Positions 1 through 7,172 of a stretch of 33,832 nt of DNA are shown one piece after another. The notes under the pieces are model-generated. The model was not told where the DNA came from, searched no databases, and worked only from the letters and a program-made list of their open reading frames with translations. This DNA is from an uncultured Caulobacterales bacterium (GTDB taxonomy: Bacteria > Pseudomonadota > Alphaproteobacteria > Caulobacterales > Caulobacteraceae), in the NCBI GenBank assembly GCA_903900155.1, contig CAIUMD010000023.1, positions 1 to 33,832 on the forward strand, in the 5' to 3' direction. A program made the translations under genes and the position numbers. Numbering within the stretch: the first letter of the stretch is position 1; the number at the start of each line of letters is the position of its first letter.

Positions 1-411
1 CCGATGAACGTCAATACTTTCGTCGCCATCGATCCGGGCGGCGAGAAAAAGAAATCGGACGAGTGGGTGATCATCGCCGCGCACGTCGATGAGTACAACA
101 ACAAGTATTACGACCGCCTGCGCCGCGGCCACTGGAAGATGAAAGAGTGCTGGGATATTTTGTTCACGCAGTTCATCGATGAGCTCAACCCTCTCGCCGT
201 CGGACTTGAAACGACGGGCGGCCAGAAATGGCTGTACGAGGCGCTGATGGACGAGATGCGCCGGCGCACCCAGACCCGCTTCATCGCCATCACCCACAAT
301 CCGGTGACCATGAGCCGGATGGACCGCCTGTTCGGCGTGACCATGGCCGAGCGCGGCGTCAGCCAGCTGGTCAGCGTCGACCTGTCGACCGCCGAGAAGC
401 TGGTGGCGTAA
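1..411 (+). pseudogene. Terminase large subunit nuclease-domain fragment (partial)
   Basis: The frame is open from the left edge, so the first methionine at base 4 may be internal and the true start may lie outside the window. The visible 135 residues resemble the RNase H-fold nuclease domain of phage terminase large subunits. A hydrophobic strand ends in FVAIDPGG, giving a first acidic residue D10. It is followed by a strand-turn pattern with [16 protein letters not shown], and a second strand ends in the acid of GLETTGGQ (E69). In terminases this domain cuts concatemeric DNA during packaging. The reading frame stops soon after an [10 protein letters not shown] segment, well before the length expected for the domain and its last catalytic acid, so I read it as a decayed prophage or gene-transfer-agent remnant. 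A shorter relative or a live gene with an unusual C-terminus is possible. No other phage gene is visible. Confidence 0.5.
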
Positions 412-527
412 AGATCCTCTCCCCGTGGGAGAGGTGTCGGCGCAGCCGACGGAGCGGGAAGAGGCAGGCTCAGCAGCACTTCCCCCACCGGCGCTTCGCG
501 CCACCTCCCCCGCTAGGGGGAGGATCT
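412..527. repeat. Composite palindromic intergenic element (REP/BIME-like)
   Basis: The whole gap between the terminase fragment and the next gene is one structured element. Its ends form a perfect 8-base inverted repeat, AGATCCTC at 412-419 and GAGGATCT at 520-527. Inside are four perfect hairpins: 417-433 (7-base arms, CGT loop), 436-450 (GTCGGC arms, GCA loop), 490-502 (GGCGC arms, TTC loop) and 504-523 (8-base CCTCCCCC arms, GCTA loop). I infer that it belongs to a dispersed repeat family. It could also terminate transcription from both sides, although there is no T-run. Confidence 0.75.
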
Positions 528-1313
528 CTAGAACCCGATCGCCTGCCGGATCGGATTAGCCGGATCGGCCAGCAGCTTGATGGCCATGGCGCAGGAGATC
601 GTCACCAGCAGCGGCCGGATCAGCTTGGGCCCGAACCGCATGGCCAGGCGCGAGCCGACCTGGGCGCCGATGAAGGCCCCGGCCGCCATGGCCAGGCCCA
701 CCGGCCAGACGACCGCGCCCTTGATCATGAACAGGGTCAGGCTGCCCAGGTTGCTGGCGGCGTTGGCCAGCTTGGTGTGGGCCGTGGCCTTCAGCACGCC
801 ATAGCCCAGCAGGGTCACGATCGCGACCATGTAGAAAGCTCCCGCGCCCGGCCCGAAGATGCCGTCGTAGAAGCCGACCAGCGGCGCGACGAAACAGGCG
901 AACGGGATCAGCGCCATGCGCGGCGCGACGTCCTCGCTCTTGAGGGCGCGTGAGAAGCCGAAATAGAGGGCGATGGCGATCAGCAGCAGCGGCACGATGG
1001 CCCGCAAGAGCTGCGGCGACAGGAGGCTGGCGCACAGGGCGCCGCACAGGCCCGCCACGGCGGCCGCGCCGGCGACCGGCAGGGCGGTCTTCCAGTCGAT
1101 CAGGCCGCGCCGGGCGAAGGCCGTCGTCGACGACAGCGCGCTGATCGCCCCTTGCAGCTTGTTGGTGCCCAGCGCCTGGACCGGCGACAGCCCCGCCAGC
1201 AGCAGGGCCGGCAGGGTCACGAGGCCTCCGCCGCCGGCGATGGCGTCGAGCGCCCCGGCAAGGGCGGCGACAACGAAGAGGGCGACCAGAAGTTCGAAAT
1301 GGACGGAGCCCAC
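528..1313 (-). CDS. TauE/SafE (TSUP) family permease, YfcA-like
   Basis: This 261-residue inner-membrane protein is almost wholly hydrophobic, with about seven or eight predicted membrane spans. It has the two-half architecture of the TauE/SafE family. The N-terminal half carries the family-typical stretch ALDAIAGGGGLVTLPALLLA, followed by LGTNKLQGAISAL. The second half repeats the pattern with FYDGIFGPGAGAF and TAHTKLANAASNLGSL. Family members export sulfite, sulfoacetate or related sulfur or organic anions; the substrate here cannot be read from sequence. The length is normal for the family. The gene stands alone on the minus strand, and its stop lies directly against the palindromic element at 412-527. 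A DUF6481 gene and its terminator lie upstream, so this gene probably has its own promoter. Confidence 0.85.
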   Translation of the reverse strand: MGSVHFELLVALFVVAALAGALDAIAGGGGLVTLPALLLAGLSPVQALGTNKLQGAISALSSTTAFARRGLIDWKTALPVAGAAAVAGLCGALCASLLSPQLLRAIVPLLLIAIALYFGFSRALKSEDVAPRMALIPFACFVAPLVGFYDGIFGPGAGAFYMVAIVTLLGYGVLKATAHTKLANAASNLGSLTLFMIKGAVVWPVGLAMAAGAFIGAQVGSRLAMRFGPKLIRPLLVTISCAMAIKLLADPANPIRQAIGF

Positions 1314-1344
1314 GACGCCCCCTCGGCGGGATTGAAGCCGAAAT

Positions 1345-1370
1345 GAAAACGGGGACCCGAAGGTCCCCGC
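1345..1370 (-). terminator. Rho-independent terminator of the DUF6481 gene
   Basis: Read on the minus strand, an 8-base stem with a four-base TTCG loop (1350-1369; arms CGGGGACC and GGTCCCCG on the plus strand) is followed by GTTTTCATTT. The stem begins about 15 bases after the stop codon at 1385. This is the expected layout of an intrinsic terminator for the minus-strand gene. Confidence 0.8.
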
Positions 1371-1384
1371 CTATCCTCGAGGGA

Positions 1385-1777
1385 TCAGTTGCCCCAGAGG
1401 CTGGCCCACTGGTGGGCGCGGTCAGCCTTGCTGTTGCTGGTCTTGCCCAGAGCACGGAGCTCGTCACGGGCTTGAGCCTTCTCTTCCTTGCGGATACGCA
1501 TTTCGGCGGCTTCCACCTGCTTGCGTTCCTTACGCTCGGCGCGCTTGACGGCCATGATCGCTTCCTGGCGCGCCACAGCTTCGAGGCGGGCCTGTTCCTT
1601 GGCTTCGGCGCGGGCGGCGCGGACGGCTTCGAGTTCGGCGGCGCGTTGCTCTTCGCGCTTGTCGAAATCGGGGTCCTGGACGGTCGGCTTGGCCTTGAAC
1701 TTTGCCAGCATGGCCTTCTTGGCCTCTTGCTGGGCGGAAATACGATCGGCGAATCCGGTGTTCTTCAGGTGCGACAT
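1385..1777 (-). CDS. DUF6481 family charged coiled-coil protein
   Basis: This 130-residue protein has no signal peptide or membrane segment and is dominated by alanine, glutamate, arginine and lysine. Residues about 35-110 are probably one long helix or coiled coil with repeated EAVRAARAEAKEQARLEA-like heptads. The N-terminus (SHLKNTGFADRISAQQEAKK) and the C-terminal tail ending in HQWASLWGN match my recollection of the alphaproteobacterial DUF6481 family, whose function is unknown. It is a single-gene unit with a strong intrinsic terminator just downstream. The upstream 348-base gap is shared with the divergent atp operon. The assignment rests on the end motifs and overall composition, so homology to another charged helical protein cannot be excluded. 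Confidence 0.65.
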   Translation of the reverse strand: MSHLKNTGFADRISAQQEAKKAMLAKFKAKPTVQDPDFDKREEQRAAELEAVRAARAEAKEQARLEAVARQEAIMAVKRAERKERKQVEAAEMRIRKEEKAQARDELRALGKTSNSKADRAHQWASLWGN

Positions 1778-2125
1778 GAATCTTCGTGTTGTTTGGAGGC
1801 GGCGGCTCTAAAGCCCAGATTTACGCAAAAATCAATGCGTCATCGGGCGCGTCGTCCCTTGCCTATTGGGGGTGACGCCGAAAGAGCACGCTCCATATAG
1901 GAAGGGTTCCCGGCTTTGGTAGGCCTGTTAACCGGTCCCGATTGGGGATCGTTTTGCCCCTCCTTGAAGGCGGAGGCGAAATCCTTAAGTATTCCCGTCA
2001 CTTGCCCGGGTTCGCGGTCGCCTTGACGCACCGCAGCGAGGTCTATAGGTTCCGCGCCGATCAAGCCGGCCGGAATTGCGCCTTGTTTTGGCGCGTCCGC
2101 GGCGTTTTCGGACCTGCCGCTTCCC
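1778..2125. other. Divergent intergenic region before the atp operon
   Basis: These 348 bases separate the minus-strand DUF6481 gene from plus-strand atpI. I see no supported gene. The right part carries a plausible promoter for the atp operon (listed separately). The rest is less GC-rich than the flanking genes, as expected for regulatory DNA, and probably contains the start region of the DUF6481 transcript. I found no tRNA-like fold or full CtrA box. Confidence 0.5.
2023..2049 (+). promoter_or_regulatory. Candidate housekeeping promoter for the atp operon
   Basis: TTGACG at 2023-2028 is followed after 15 bases by TATAGG at 2044-2049, about 77 bases before the atpI start. The -35 matches the consensus well; the spacer is short and the -10 imperfect. 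It is the best promoter candidate I see in the gap, judged by eye only. Confidence 0.4.
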
Positions 2126-2506
2126 ATGCCCAAGGCCGACGAACCGAACGACAAGGCCTTCGCAAGCCTCGACGCTCGGCTCGACGCATTTGAGGCGAAG
2201 AAAGCGGCGGAAAAGCCCTCGCGGGCGACGTCCGAAAAGGCCCAGCAAGACGGCTTCCGTCTGTTGGCGGATCTGATCGGGGGCGTATTGGTGGGACTCG
2301 GCTTCGGCTGGCTGCTCGATCACTACGTCCACACGAGCCCCTGGGGCATGGTCGGCGGTCTGCTGATCGGTCTGGGGCTCGCGATATTCTCCATCGTCCG
2401 CAAGGCGATGAAACTGAGCGCGCAGGCGTCGGCGCCGTCCCTCCAGGGGAATGCCGACGGACACATGGGAGGCGGGTCTACCGTCCCCAAGCAGAAGAGA
2501 GACTAG
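2126..2506 (+). CDS. atpI: F0F1 ATP synthase accessory subunit I (AtpI/AtpZ-type)
   Basis: This 126-residue protein opens the Fo operon. A charged N-terminal region of about 40 residues is followed by two membrane helices, roughly residues 45-65 (LLADLIGGVLVGLGFGWLLD) and 72-92. The glycine-rich helix followed by the short loop to SPWGMVGGLLIGLG is typical of the AtpI/AtpZ family. Members assist assembly of the c-ring or Mg2+/Ca2+ handling and are not part of the final enzyme. The ATG at 2126 was chosen because it is the first in frame and gives the usual family length. The stop lies five bases before the atpB start, so the two are co-transcribed. Confidence 0.85.
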   Translation: MPKADEPNDKAFASLDARLDAFEAKKAAEKPSRATSEKAQQDGFRLLADLIGGVLVGLGFGWLLDHYVHTSPWGMVGGLLIGLGLAIFSIVRKAMKLSAQASAPSLQGNADGHMGGGSTVPKQKRD

Positions 2507-2511
2507 GGCCG

Positions 2512-3273
2512 ATGGCCGATCCGATGCACCAGTTCCAGATCAAGAAGATCGTGGAACTGCCCACCGTGACCGTTCCCGGCCTCGGCGCGATCGACCTGTC
2601 GATCACGAACTCGGTCGCCGCGATGATGCTGGCCGCCGCGCTGGTCATGGCGTTCTACACGCTGGCCGCGCGCCGCGCCGTGATCCCGGGCCGCCTGCAG
2701 GCGGTGGGCGAGATGCTCTACGGTCTGGTCGATGGGCTCGCGGAGTCGATCATCGGCCACGAGGGCAAGAAGTTCCTGCCCTTCATCTTCACCCTGTTCG
2801 CCTTCGTGCTGGTCATGAACATCCAAGGCATGTTCCTGGTGTTCACCTCGACGTCGCAGTTGGCCGTGACCCTGACGCTGGGTCTGATGGTCATCCTGAC
2901 CGTGGTCGCCGTCGGCTTCGCCAAGAACGGCGTCAAGTTCTTCAAGCTGTTCGCCCCGTCGGGCGTGCCGTGGCCGCTGTATTTCCTGCTGGTGCCGATC
3001 GAGATCCTGTCGTTCCTGATCCGTCCGATCACCCTGGGCCTTCGTCTGTTCGGCAACATGCTGGGCGGCCACGTGGTGCTGAAGATCTTCGCCGGTTTCG
3101 TGATCGCCCTGGGCGGTCTCGGCGTCCTGGGCTGGGCCGGTTCGGCCCTGGCCCTGACCTCGGTCGTCGCCCTGACGGCCCTAGAGTTCATGGTGGCCTT
3201 CCTGCAGGCCTTCGTGTTCGCGGTGCTCGCCTGCGTCTACATCAACGACGTCGTGCACCTCGACAGCCACTGA
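2512..3273 (+). CDS. atpB: F0F1 ATP synthase subunit a
   Basis: This 253-residue polytopic inner-membrane protein forms the proton half-channels next to the c-ring. The decisive motif is LGLRLFGNMLGGH, whose arginine is R178 here and matches the essential stator arginine of subunit a. Other family marks are the N-terminal MHQFQIKKIVEL segment, the NIQGMFLVFTSTSQLAVTLTL stretch (residues about 103-123) and a C-terminal helix pair rich in phenylalanine and alanine that ends in INDVVHLDSH. The length is normal for alphaproteobacterial subunit a. It sits between atpI (five-base gap) and atpE (49-base gap). Confidence 0.97.
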   Translation: MADPMHQFQIKKIVELPTVTVPGLGAIDLSITNSVAAMMLAAALVMAFYTLAARRAVIPGRLQAVGEMLYGLVDGLAESIIGHEGKKFLPFIFTLFAFVLVMNIQGMFLVFTSTSQLAVTLTLGLMVILTVVAVGFAKNGVKFFKLFAPSGVPWPLYFLLVPIEILSFLIRPITLGLRLFGNMLGGHVVLKIFAGFVIALGGLGVLGWAGSALALTSVVALTALEFMVAFLQAFVFAVLACVYINDVVHLDSH

Positions 3274-3322
3274 TCAACCTTTAGTCTTTCAACCTACATA
3301 CCCTTCCTAAGGAGTCTCTATC

Positions 3323-3547
3323 ATGGACGCTGCTGCTGCTAAGTACATCGGCGCTGGTCTGGCCATGCTCGGCATGATCGGCGCGGGCGTTGGCCTGGGC
3401 GTGATGTTCGGCAACTACTTCCAAGGCGCCCTGCGCAACCCGACCGCCGCCGCTCAAGAGCGCCCGATGCTGTTCCTGGGCATGGCTCTGACGGAAGCCC
3501 TGGGCATCTTCGCCCTGGTCATCGCCTTCCTGATCCTGTTCTCGTAA
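3323..3547 (+). CDS. atpE: F0F1 ATP synthase subunit c
   Basis: This 74-residue proteolipid forms two membrane helices joined by the conserved polar loop RNP (residues 38-40). The ion-carrying carboxylate is E58 in MALTEALGIF. The first helix contains the glycine repeat GAGVGLGVMFG needed for tight ring packing. The gene has the best ribosome-binding site of the operon, AAGGAG at 3309-3314, eight bases before the ATG. This fits the high copy number of c per enzyme. A strong hairpin pair follows the stop codon and may protect or partly terminate the upstream message. Confidence 0.97.
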   Translation: MDAAAAKYIGAGLAMLGMIGAGVGLGVMFGNYFQGALRNPTAAAQERPMLFLGMALTEALGIFALVIAFLILFS

Positions 3548-3559
3548 TCGGATCCGCAA

Positions 3560-3607
3560 GGAGCGCGGCGCTTCACGGGAAGCGACGCGCTCCATGCTTT
3601 TGTTTTC
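3560..3607 (+). terminator. Terminator-like hairpin after atpE, inside the operon
   Basis: An 8-base stem (3560-3567 with 3586-3593) is stacked on a 6-base stem (3569-3574 with 3579-3584) closed by an ACGG loop, interrupted only by a G/A mismatch. A T-rich stretch follows at 3597-3607. It resembles an intrinsic terminator but lies between atpE and atpF', so it may act as an attenuator or as a 3' stabiliser of the atpE message. Confidence 0.65.
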
Positions 3608-3610
3608 TCG

Positions 3611-3650
3611 CGCTTCCTGGAGCGGGCCGGATCACGGTCCGCTCCAAGCG
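3611..3650 (+). promoter_or_regulatory. Second intergenic hairpin between atpE and atpF'
   Basis: TGGAGCGG at 3618-3625 pairs perfectly with CCGCTCCA at 3639-3646. CGCT at 3611-3614 can also pair with AGCG at 3647-3650. The GGAGCG at 3619-3624 is also complementary to CGCTCC at 3588-3593 in the preceding hairpin, so the two structures could compete. It may equally be a passive stabilising structure. Confidence 0.5.
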
Positions 3651-3675
3651 CACTAGCTGAGAGGCGCCCTCGCCC

Positions 3676-4209
3676 ATGGCGACGGAACATCAAGGCACGA
3701 CCGAGACGACTGAAGCCCCCAAGCAAGAAAGCGGCGGCCTTCCGCAGCTGCAGTTCGAGCACTGGGGTGGTCAGATTGTCTGGCTGCTGATCATTTTCGC
3801 CGTCCTGTACGCGGTGCTGTCGAAGGTGCTGCTGCCCCGCGTCAGCGGCGCGATCGACGAGCGCGGCGGCAAGATCGCCGGCGACATCGCCGACGCCCGC
3901 CGCATGAAGGACGAGGCCGAGGCCCAGGCGCGCGCCGCCGCGGCCGAGGTCGCCGAGGCTCGCGCCAAGGCCCAGAAAACGGCTGCTGACGCCAAGGCCA
4001 AGGCTTCGGCCGAAGCCGCCGAGCGTCAGGCCAAGGAAGAGGCCGTCCTGGCCGAGAAGCTGGCCGCGGCCGAGGCTTCGATCCAGAGCGCCCGCGACGC
4101 GGCCATGAGCCAGGTCCGCGTGGTCGCCGAAGAAACGGCCGGCGCGATCGTCGAGAAGCTGACGGGCAAGGCGGCCACGGCCGCCGAACTCAAGTCGGCT
4201 TTGGCCTAA
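3676..4209 (+). CDS. atpF': F0F1 ATP synthase subunit b'
   Basis: This 177-residue protein has one membrane helix near residues 33-53 (IVWLLIIFAVLYAVLSKVLL), followed by LPRVSGAIDERGGKI and then a long alanine/glutamate/lysine-rich helix running to the C-terminus. Together with the b subunit encoded next, it forms the heterodimeric peripheral stalk that holds the F1 head against the a subunit. Having two diverged b-type subunits is typical of photosynthetic bacteria and many alphaproteobacteria. The first 25 residues are a polar extension before the membrane helix, which is usual for b' and absent in b. The stop is 12 bases before the atpF start. The symbol atpG is also used for this subunit in some annotations. 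Confidence 0.93.
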   Translation: MATEHQGTTETTEAPKQESGGLPQLQFEHWGGQIVWLLIIFAVLYAVLSKVLLPRVSGAIDERGGKIAGDIADARRMKDEAEAQARAAAAEVAEARAKAQKTAADAKAKASAEAAERQAKEEAVLAEKLAAAEASIQSARDAAMSQVRVVAEETAGAIVEKLTGKAATAAELKSALA

Positions 4210-4221
4210 GGAGCGCTGAAG

Positions 4222-4731
4222 ATGGAAAAGGAATCCCTGTTCAGCCTCGCCAACCCGGAATTCTGGGTTCTGGTCGCCCTGGTGATCTTCTTTGGCCTGC
4301 TGGTCGTGCTGAAGGTCCTGCCGGGCGCGCTGTTCGGCGCTCTCGACGGCTACGCCGCCAAGATCAAGGCCGAGCTCGACGAAGCCCAGCAGCTGCGTGA
4401 AGAGGCTCAAGGCCTGCTCGCGGACGTGAAGGCCCAGCGCGAGGAAGCCGAGCGTCAAGCCTCGGGCATGCTGGAAGCCGCCAAGGCCGACGCCAAGCGT
4501 CTGGCCGAGGAAGCCAAGGAAAAGCTCGAGGAGCAGATCAAGCGCCGGGCCGAGATGGCCGAGCGCAAGATCGCCCAGGCCGAGGCGCAAGCCGCCGCCG
4601 ACGTGAAGGCCGCCGCGGTCGACCTGGCCGCGCAAGCCGCCGAGGCGGTGCTGACGGCCCGCCTGGCCGGCGCCAAGAGCGACCCGCTCGCCGACGCCGC
4701 GATCCGCCAGTTGGGCTCGAAGCTGCAATAG
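4222..4731 (+). CDS. atpF: F0F1 ATP synthase subunit b
   Basis: This 169-residue peripheral-stalk subunit has a short N-terminus, a membrane helix at about residues 13-33 ([20 protein letters not shown]) and a long charged coiled coil. The conserved sequence after the helix, [20 protein letters not shown], is family-typical. It is the last gene of the Fo operon: an intrinsic terminator starts 28 bases after its stop. No F1 gene (atpH, A, G, D, C) follows, which agrees with the known separation of Fo and F1 operons in alphaproteobacteria. A Shine-Dalgarno-like AAGGAG lies just before the start. Confidence 0.95.
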   Translation: MEKESLFSLANPEFWVLVALVIFFGLLVVLKVLPGALFGALDGYAAKIKAELDEAQQLREEAQGLLADVKAQREEAERQASGMLEAAKADAKRLAEEAKEKLEEQIKRRAEMAERKIAQAEAQAAADVKAAAVDLAAQAAEAVLTARLAGAKSDPLADAAIRQLGSKLQ

Positions 4732-4758
4732 CAGCCTAGGTCCACGGACAAGACAGAG

Positions 4759-4794
4759 AGGGCGCGGATCGCAAGGTTCGCGCCCTTTTTCTTT
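4759..4794 (+). terminator. Rho-independent terminator of the atp operon
   Basis: AGGGCGCG at 4759-4766 pairs with CGCGCCCT at 4779-4786, extended by G67-T78 and A68-T77 pairs. It is followed at once by a T-run with one C interruption. It is placed 28 bases after the atpF stop, as expected for the end of the operon. Confidence 0.9.
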
Positions 4795-4832
4795 GCTTCT
4801 CGCCGTAGCCGGACGTGTAGAACGGACAGACG

Positions 4833-5903
4833 ATGACCAAGCTTCTGCCCGGCGATCCTGCGCCGTCGTTCTTCGCCGTCAGTCGCGGCAATCCCCGCTA
4901 CGCCTTCGATGTGGCGGCCGGGCGCTATCTGTTGCTGGCCCTGGTGGGAGACGGCGACGACGCCTTCGTCCAGACGGTCGAGCGGGTGCTGAGCGAGCAG
5001 GTCGAACGTTTCGACGGCGAGACCCTGGCCTTCTTCGGCCTGCTGCGCGACGCCGAGCGCTGGAACGCCCGCGAGGACCGCCTGCCGGGCGCCCGCTGGT
5101 TGCTGGACGAGACCGGCGCGGCCTTCACCGCTCTGGGAGCCGCCGATGACCCGCGCTGGTCAGGCTGGATCCTGATCGACCCGAACTTCCGCATCCTGGC
5201 GACCCTGCCCGCCGCCGAGACCGAGCGCCTGGGGCGCATCGTGCCCGGCCTGCCGCCGGTGGCGACCCACGCCGGCGTCGAGCTCCATGCCCCCGTGCTG
5301 GTCGTCCCGCGCCTGTTCGAGCCCGACCTGCGCCAGGCCCTGATCGCCGCCTACGAGGCCGACGGCGGCGAGGCCTCGGGCTTCATGCGCGAGGTGGAAG
5401 GCCGGACGGTCGAGATCCGCGACCCCAACCACAAGATCCGCCGCGACCTGGTGCTGCCGCCCGGCGAGCTGCGTGACGCCGTCAGGGCCCGGATCCAGCG
5501 TCGTTTGGCCCCGCAGATCGCCAAGGCCTTCCAGTTCGCCGCCACGCGCATGGAGCGCGACCTGGTCGCCTGCTACGACGCGGCCGACCACGGCTTCTTC
5601 CGGGCGCACCGGGACAACACCACCAAGGGCACGGCCCACCGCCGCTTCGCCGTGACCATCAACCTGAACGCCGAGGACTATGAGGGCGGCGACCTGCGCT
5701 TCCCGGAGTTCGGTCCGCGCACCTACCGCGCCCCCACGGGCGGCGCGATCGTCTTCTCGTGCTCGCTGCTGCACGAGGCGCTGCCGGTGACCAAGGGCAA
5801 GCGCTACGCCTTCCTGCCGTTCCTGTACGACGAGGCGGGGGCCCAGGTGCGTGAGCAGAACGCTGGCTATGTCGGCGCCGACGGCTATCGCTACACAGCC
5901 TGA
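4833..5903 (+). CDS. Thioredoxin-fold/2OG-Fe(II) oxygenase fusion protein
   Basis: This 356-residue cytosolic protein has two domains. Residues about 1-145 resemble a peroxiredoxin/thioredoxin fold: PGDPAPSFFAV at the start and GWILIDPNFRILATLPA near 110-125, as in the AhpC/TSA family. However, I find no cysteine in this part, so it cannot be a thiol peroxidase. Residues about 155-345 form a prolyl-4-hydroxylase-like 2-oxoglutarate/Fe(II) oxygenase. The iron ligands are H259 and D261 (FRAHRDNT) and H314 (LLHEALPV), and the 2-oxoglutarate-binding basic residue is probably R324 in KGKRYAF. NLNAEDYEGGDLRFPEFG is typical of the jelly-roll core. The substrate is unknown. The gene lies 40 bases past the atp terminator and overlaps the next, convergent gene by 13 bases. 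Confidence 0.85.
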   Translation: MTKLLPGDPAPSFFAVSRGNPRYAFDVAAGRYLLLALVGDGDDAFVQTVERVLSEQVERFDGETLAFFGLLRDAERWNAREDRLPGARWLLDETGAAFTALGAADDPRWSGWILIDPNFRILATLPAAETERLGRIVPGLPPVATHAGVELHAPVLVVPRLFEPDLRQALIAAYEADGGEASGFMREVEGRTVEIRDPNHKIRRDLVLPPGELRDAVRARIQRRLAPQIAKAFQFAATRMERDLVACYDAADHGFFRAHRDNTTKGTAHRRFAVTINLNAEDYEGGDLRFPEFGPRTYRAPTGGAIVFSCSLLHEALPVTKGKRYAFLPFLYDEAGAQVREQNAGYVGADGYRYTA

Positions 5904-6667
5904 ATCGAAAAGCTCTGCTCGACCAGGGTCGCTTCGCCGAAGATGGTCATGAAGGCGATGTCGGCGGCGTCGCGCCCCGTAGCGACGCGCACCAGCCCGT
6001 CGATGGGCGCCAGGCCCGTCGCGTCGATCAGCCGCCAGCGACCGCCCAGATAGACCTCGGCGATGGCGTGCAGGTCCGGCGGTTCCAGCTTCCAGGCATA
6101 GGCGCTGACGGCGCGAGCGGGGATGTCGCTGGCGCGGCACAGGCCGATGACCAGATGCGTGAAGTCGCGGCACACGCCGGCCCGATCCACCAAGGTGTCG
6201 ACCGCCGTGGTGGCCGCGTCGCTGACCCCGGCGCGATAGACCAGGTTCTCGGCGATCCAGGCCAGGATCGCCGCCACCCTGCGCCCGCCCTTCAGGCCGC
6301 CGAACCTGTGCTCGACGAAGCGCTCCAGGCGGTCCGAAGGGCTGTAGCGGCTGGGACGCAGGAACGGTAGGACGGCGCTGGGCAGGTCGCGAATCGCCAT
6401 GGCCAGCGCATCGTCCAGGTCGTGGCTCCGCGGCTTGACCTCGACCTGGGCGCGGTAGAGCGCGTTCACGCGGCCCGAGGCTGTGAACACCGCCCGCCGC
6501 TCGAAGGTCACCGGATCGTCGACCCGCACGGCGTCGACATTGGGCCAGAAGGTCAGGGCCTCGGAACAGACGGTCTGGTCGGGGCCATGGGCCGCCTCGA
6601 TCAGCAGCAGCACTTCGCACGGGGACGCGAAGTCGTAGGTCAGCGAGGCTTCGACGTCGAAACGCAT
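5891..6667 (-). CDS. Transglutaminase-like cysteine protease family protein
   Basis: This 258-residue protein has the bacterial transglutaminase-like layout. An N-terminal beta-rich domain (residues about 1-90) contains LTYDFASPCEVLLLIEAA. The papain-fold core has a complete catalytic triad: C166 in AGVCRDFTHL, H200 in PDLHAIAEVYLGG and D215 in RLIDATG. The segment DFTHLVIGLCRASDIPARAVS after the cysteine is the usual substrate-cleft helix. Bacterial members are peptidases or amidases of largely unknown substrate, and some sit with peptide-ligase partners, which I do not see here. It has no signal peptide. Its 3' end overlaps the oxygenase gene by 13 bases in convergent orientation; any functional link is unproven. 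Confidence 0.87.
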   Translation of the reverse strand: MRFDVEASLTYDFASPCEVLLLIEAAHGPDQTVCSEALTFWPNVDAVRVDDPVTFERRAVFTASGRVNALYRAQVEVKPRSHDLDDALAMAIRDLPSAVLPFLRPSRYSPSDRLERFVEHRFGGLKGGRRVAAILAWIAENLVYRAGVSDAATTAVDTLVDRAGVCRDFTHLVIGLCRASDIPARAVSAYAWKLEPPDLHAIAEVYLGGRWRLIDATGLAPIDGLVRVATGRDAADIAFMTIFGEATLVEQSFSIQAV

Positions 6668-6728
6668 GGATTGTCCTGGAGCGATCGCGGTGGCGCGCCC
6701 TGCTACAATCCCCTCAGGCTGAATGGGT

Positions 6729-7172
6729 TCAGGCGGCCTTCGCCATCTTGCGCGCCACGTAGCGCTTCACGTGCTTGCGGGTCTTCTTCAGCAGCCGCCA
6801 GCGGGCCTTGCGCAGGACCAGCTTCTCGGTGCGGAGCATCTGCTGCCAGACGACCAGCAGCACCTCGGGCTCGCGGCGCATCAGGCGGCGGATGGGGAAA
6901 ACGAGCTTGGGGTGACGCCTCTGCCAGCGGATGAAGGTCTTGCGGGCCTGGAACGAGTAGCGCAGCACGATCATCAGGCCGATGACCAAAAGCGGCAGGC
7001 CCAAGTGCCCCGGCAGCGGCGTCAGCACCGCGCCGGCCAGGATCACCAGCGCGCCGAAGCCGATGGCGATCCAGCGGAAGGCGCGGGCCGCGGACTCGCG
7101 CAGCAGCAAGGCCAGCCGCGCGCGGCGCCGGACCCTGTGCTTGATGTCGATCGTGGAGGCGGTCGCGGTCAC
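6729..7172 (-). CDS. PGPGW-type membrane protein, downstream paralogue
   Basis: I chose the GTG at 7172 rather than an in-frame ATG at 7238. It overlaps the stop of the gene before it as GTGA, a translational-coupling signature, and the 147-residue product then aligns end to end with its neighbour. One or two membrane helices (residues about 30-65) contain LTPLPGHLGLPLLVIGLMIVL, which matches the proline/glycine turn of the putative PGPGW membrane family. A basic tail follows with FPIRRLMRREPEVLLVVWQQ. The function is unknown. It is nearly collinear with the upstream gene, which points to tandem duplication. Confidence 0.7.
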   Translation of the reverse strand: MTATASTIDIKHRVRRRARLALLLRESAARAFRWIAIGFGALVILAGAVLTPLPGHLGLPLLVIGLMIVLRYSFQARKTFIRWQRRHPKLVFPIRRLMRREPEVLLVVWQQMLRTEKLVLRKARWRLLKKTRKHVKRYVARKMAKAA

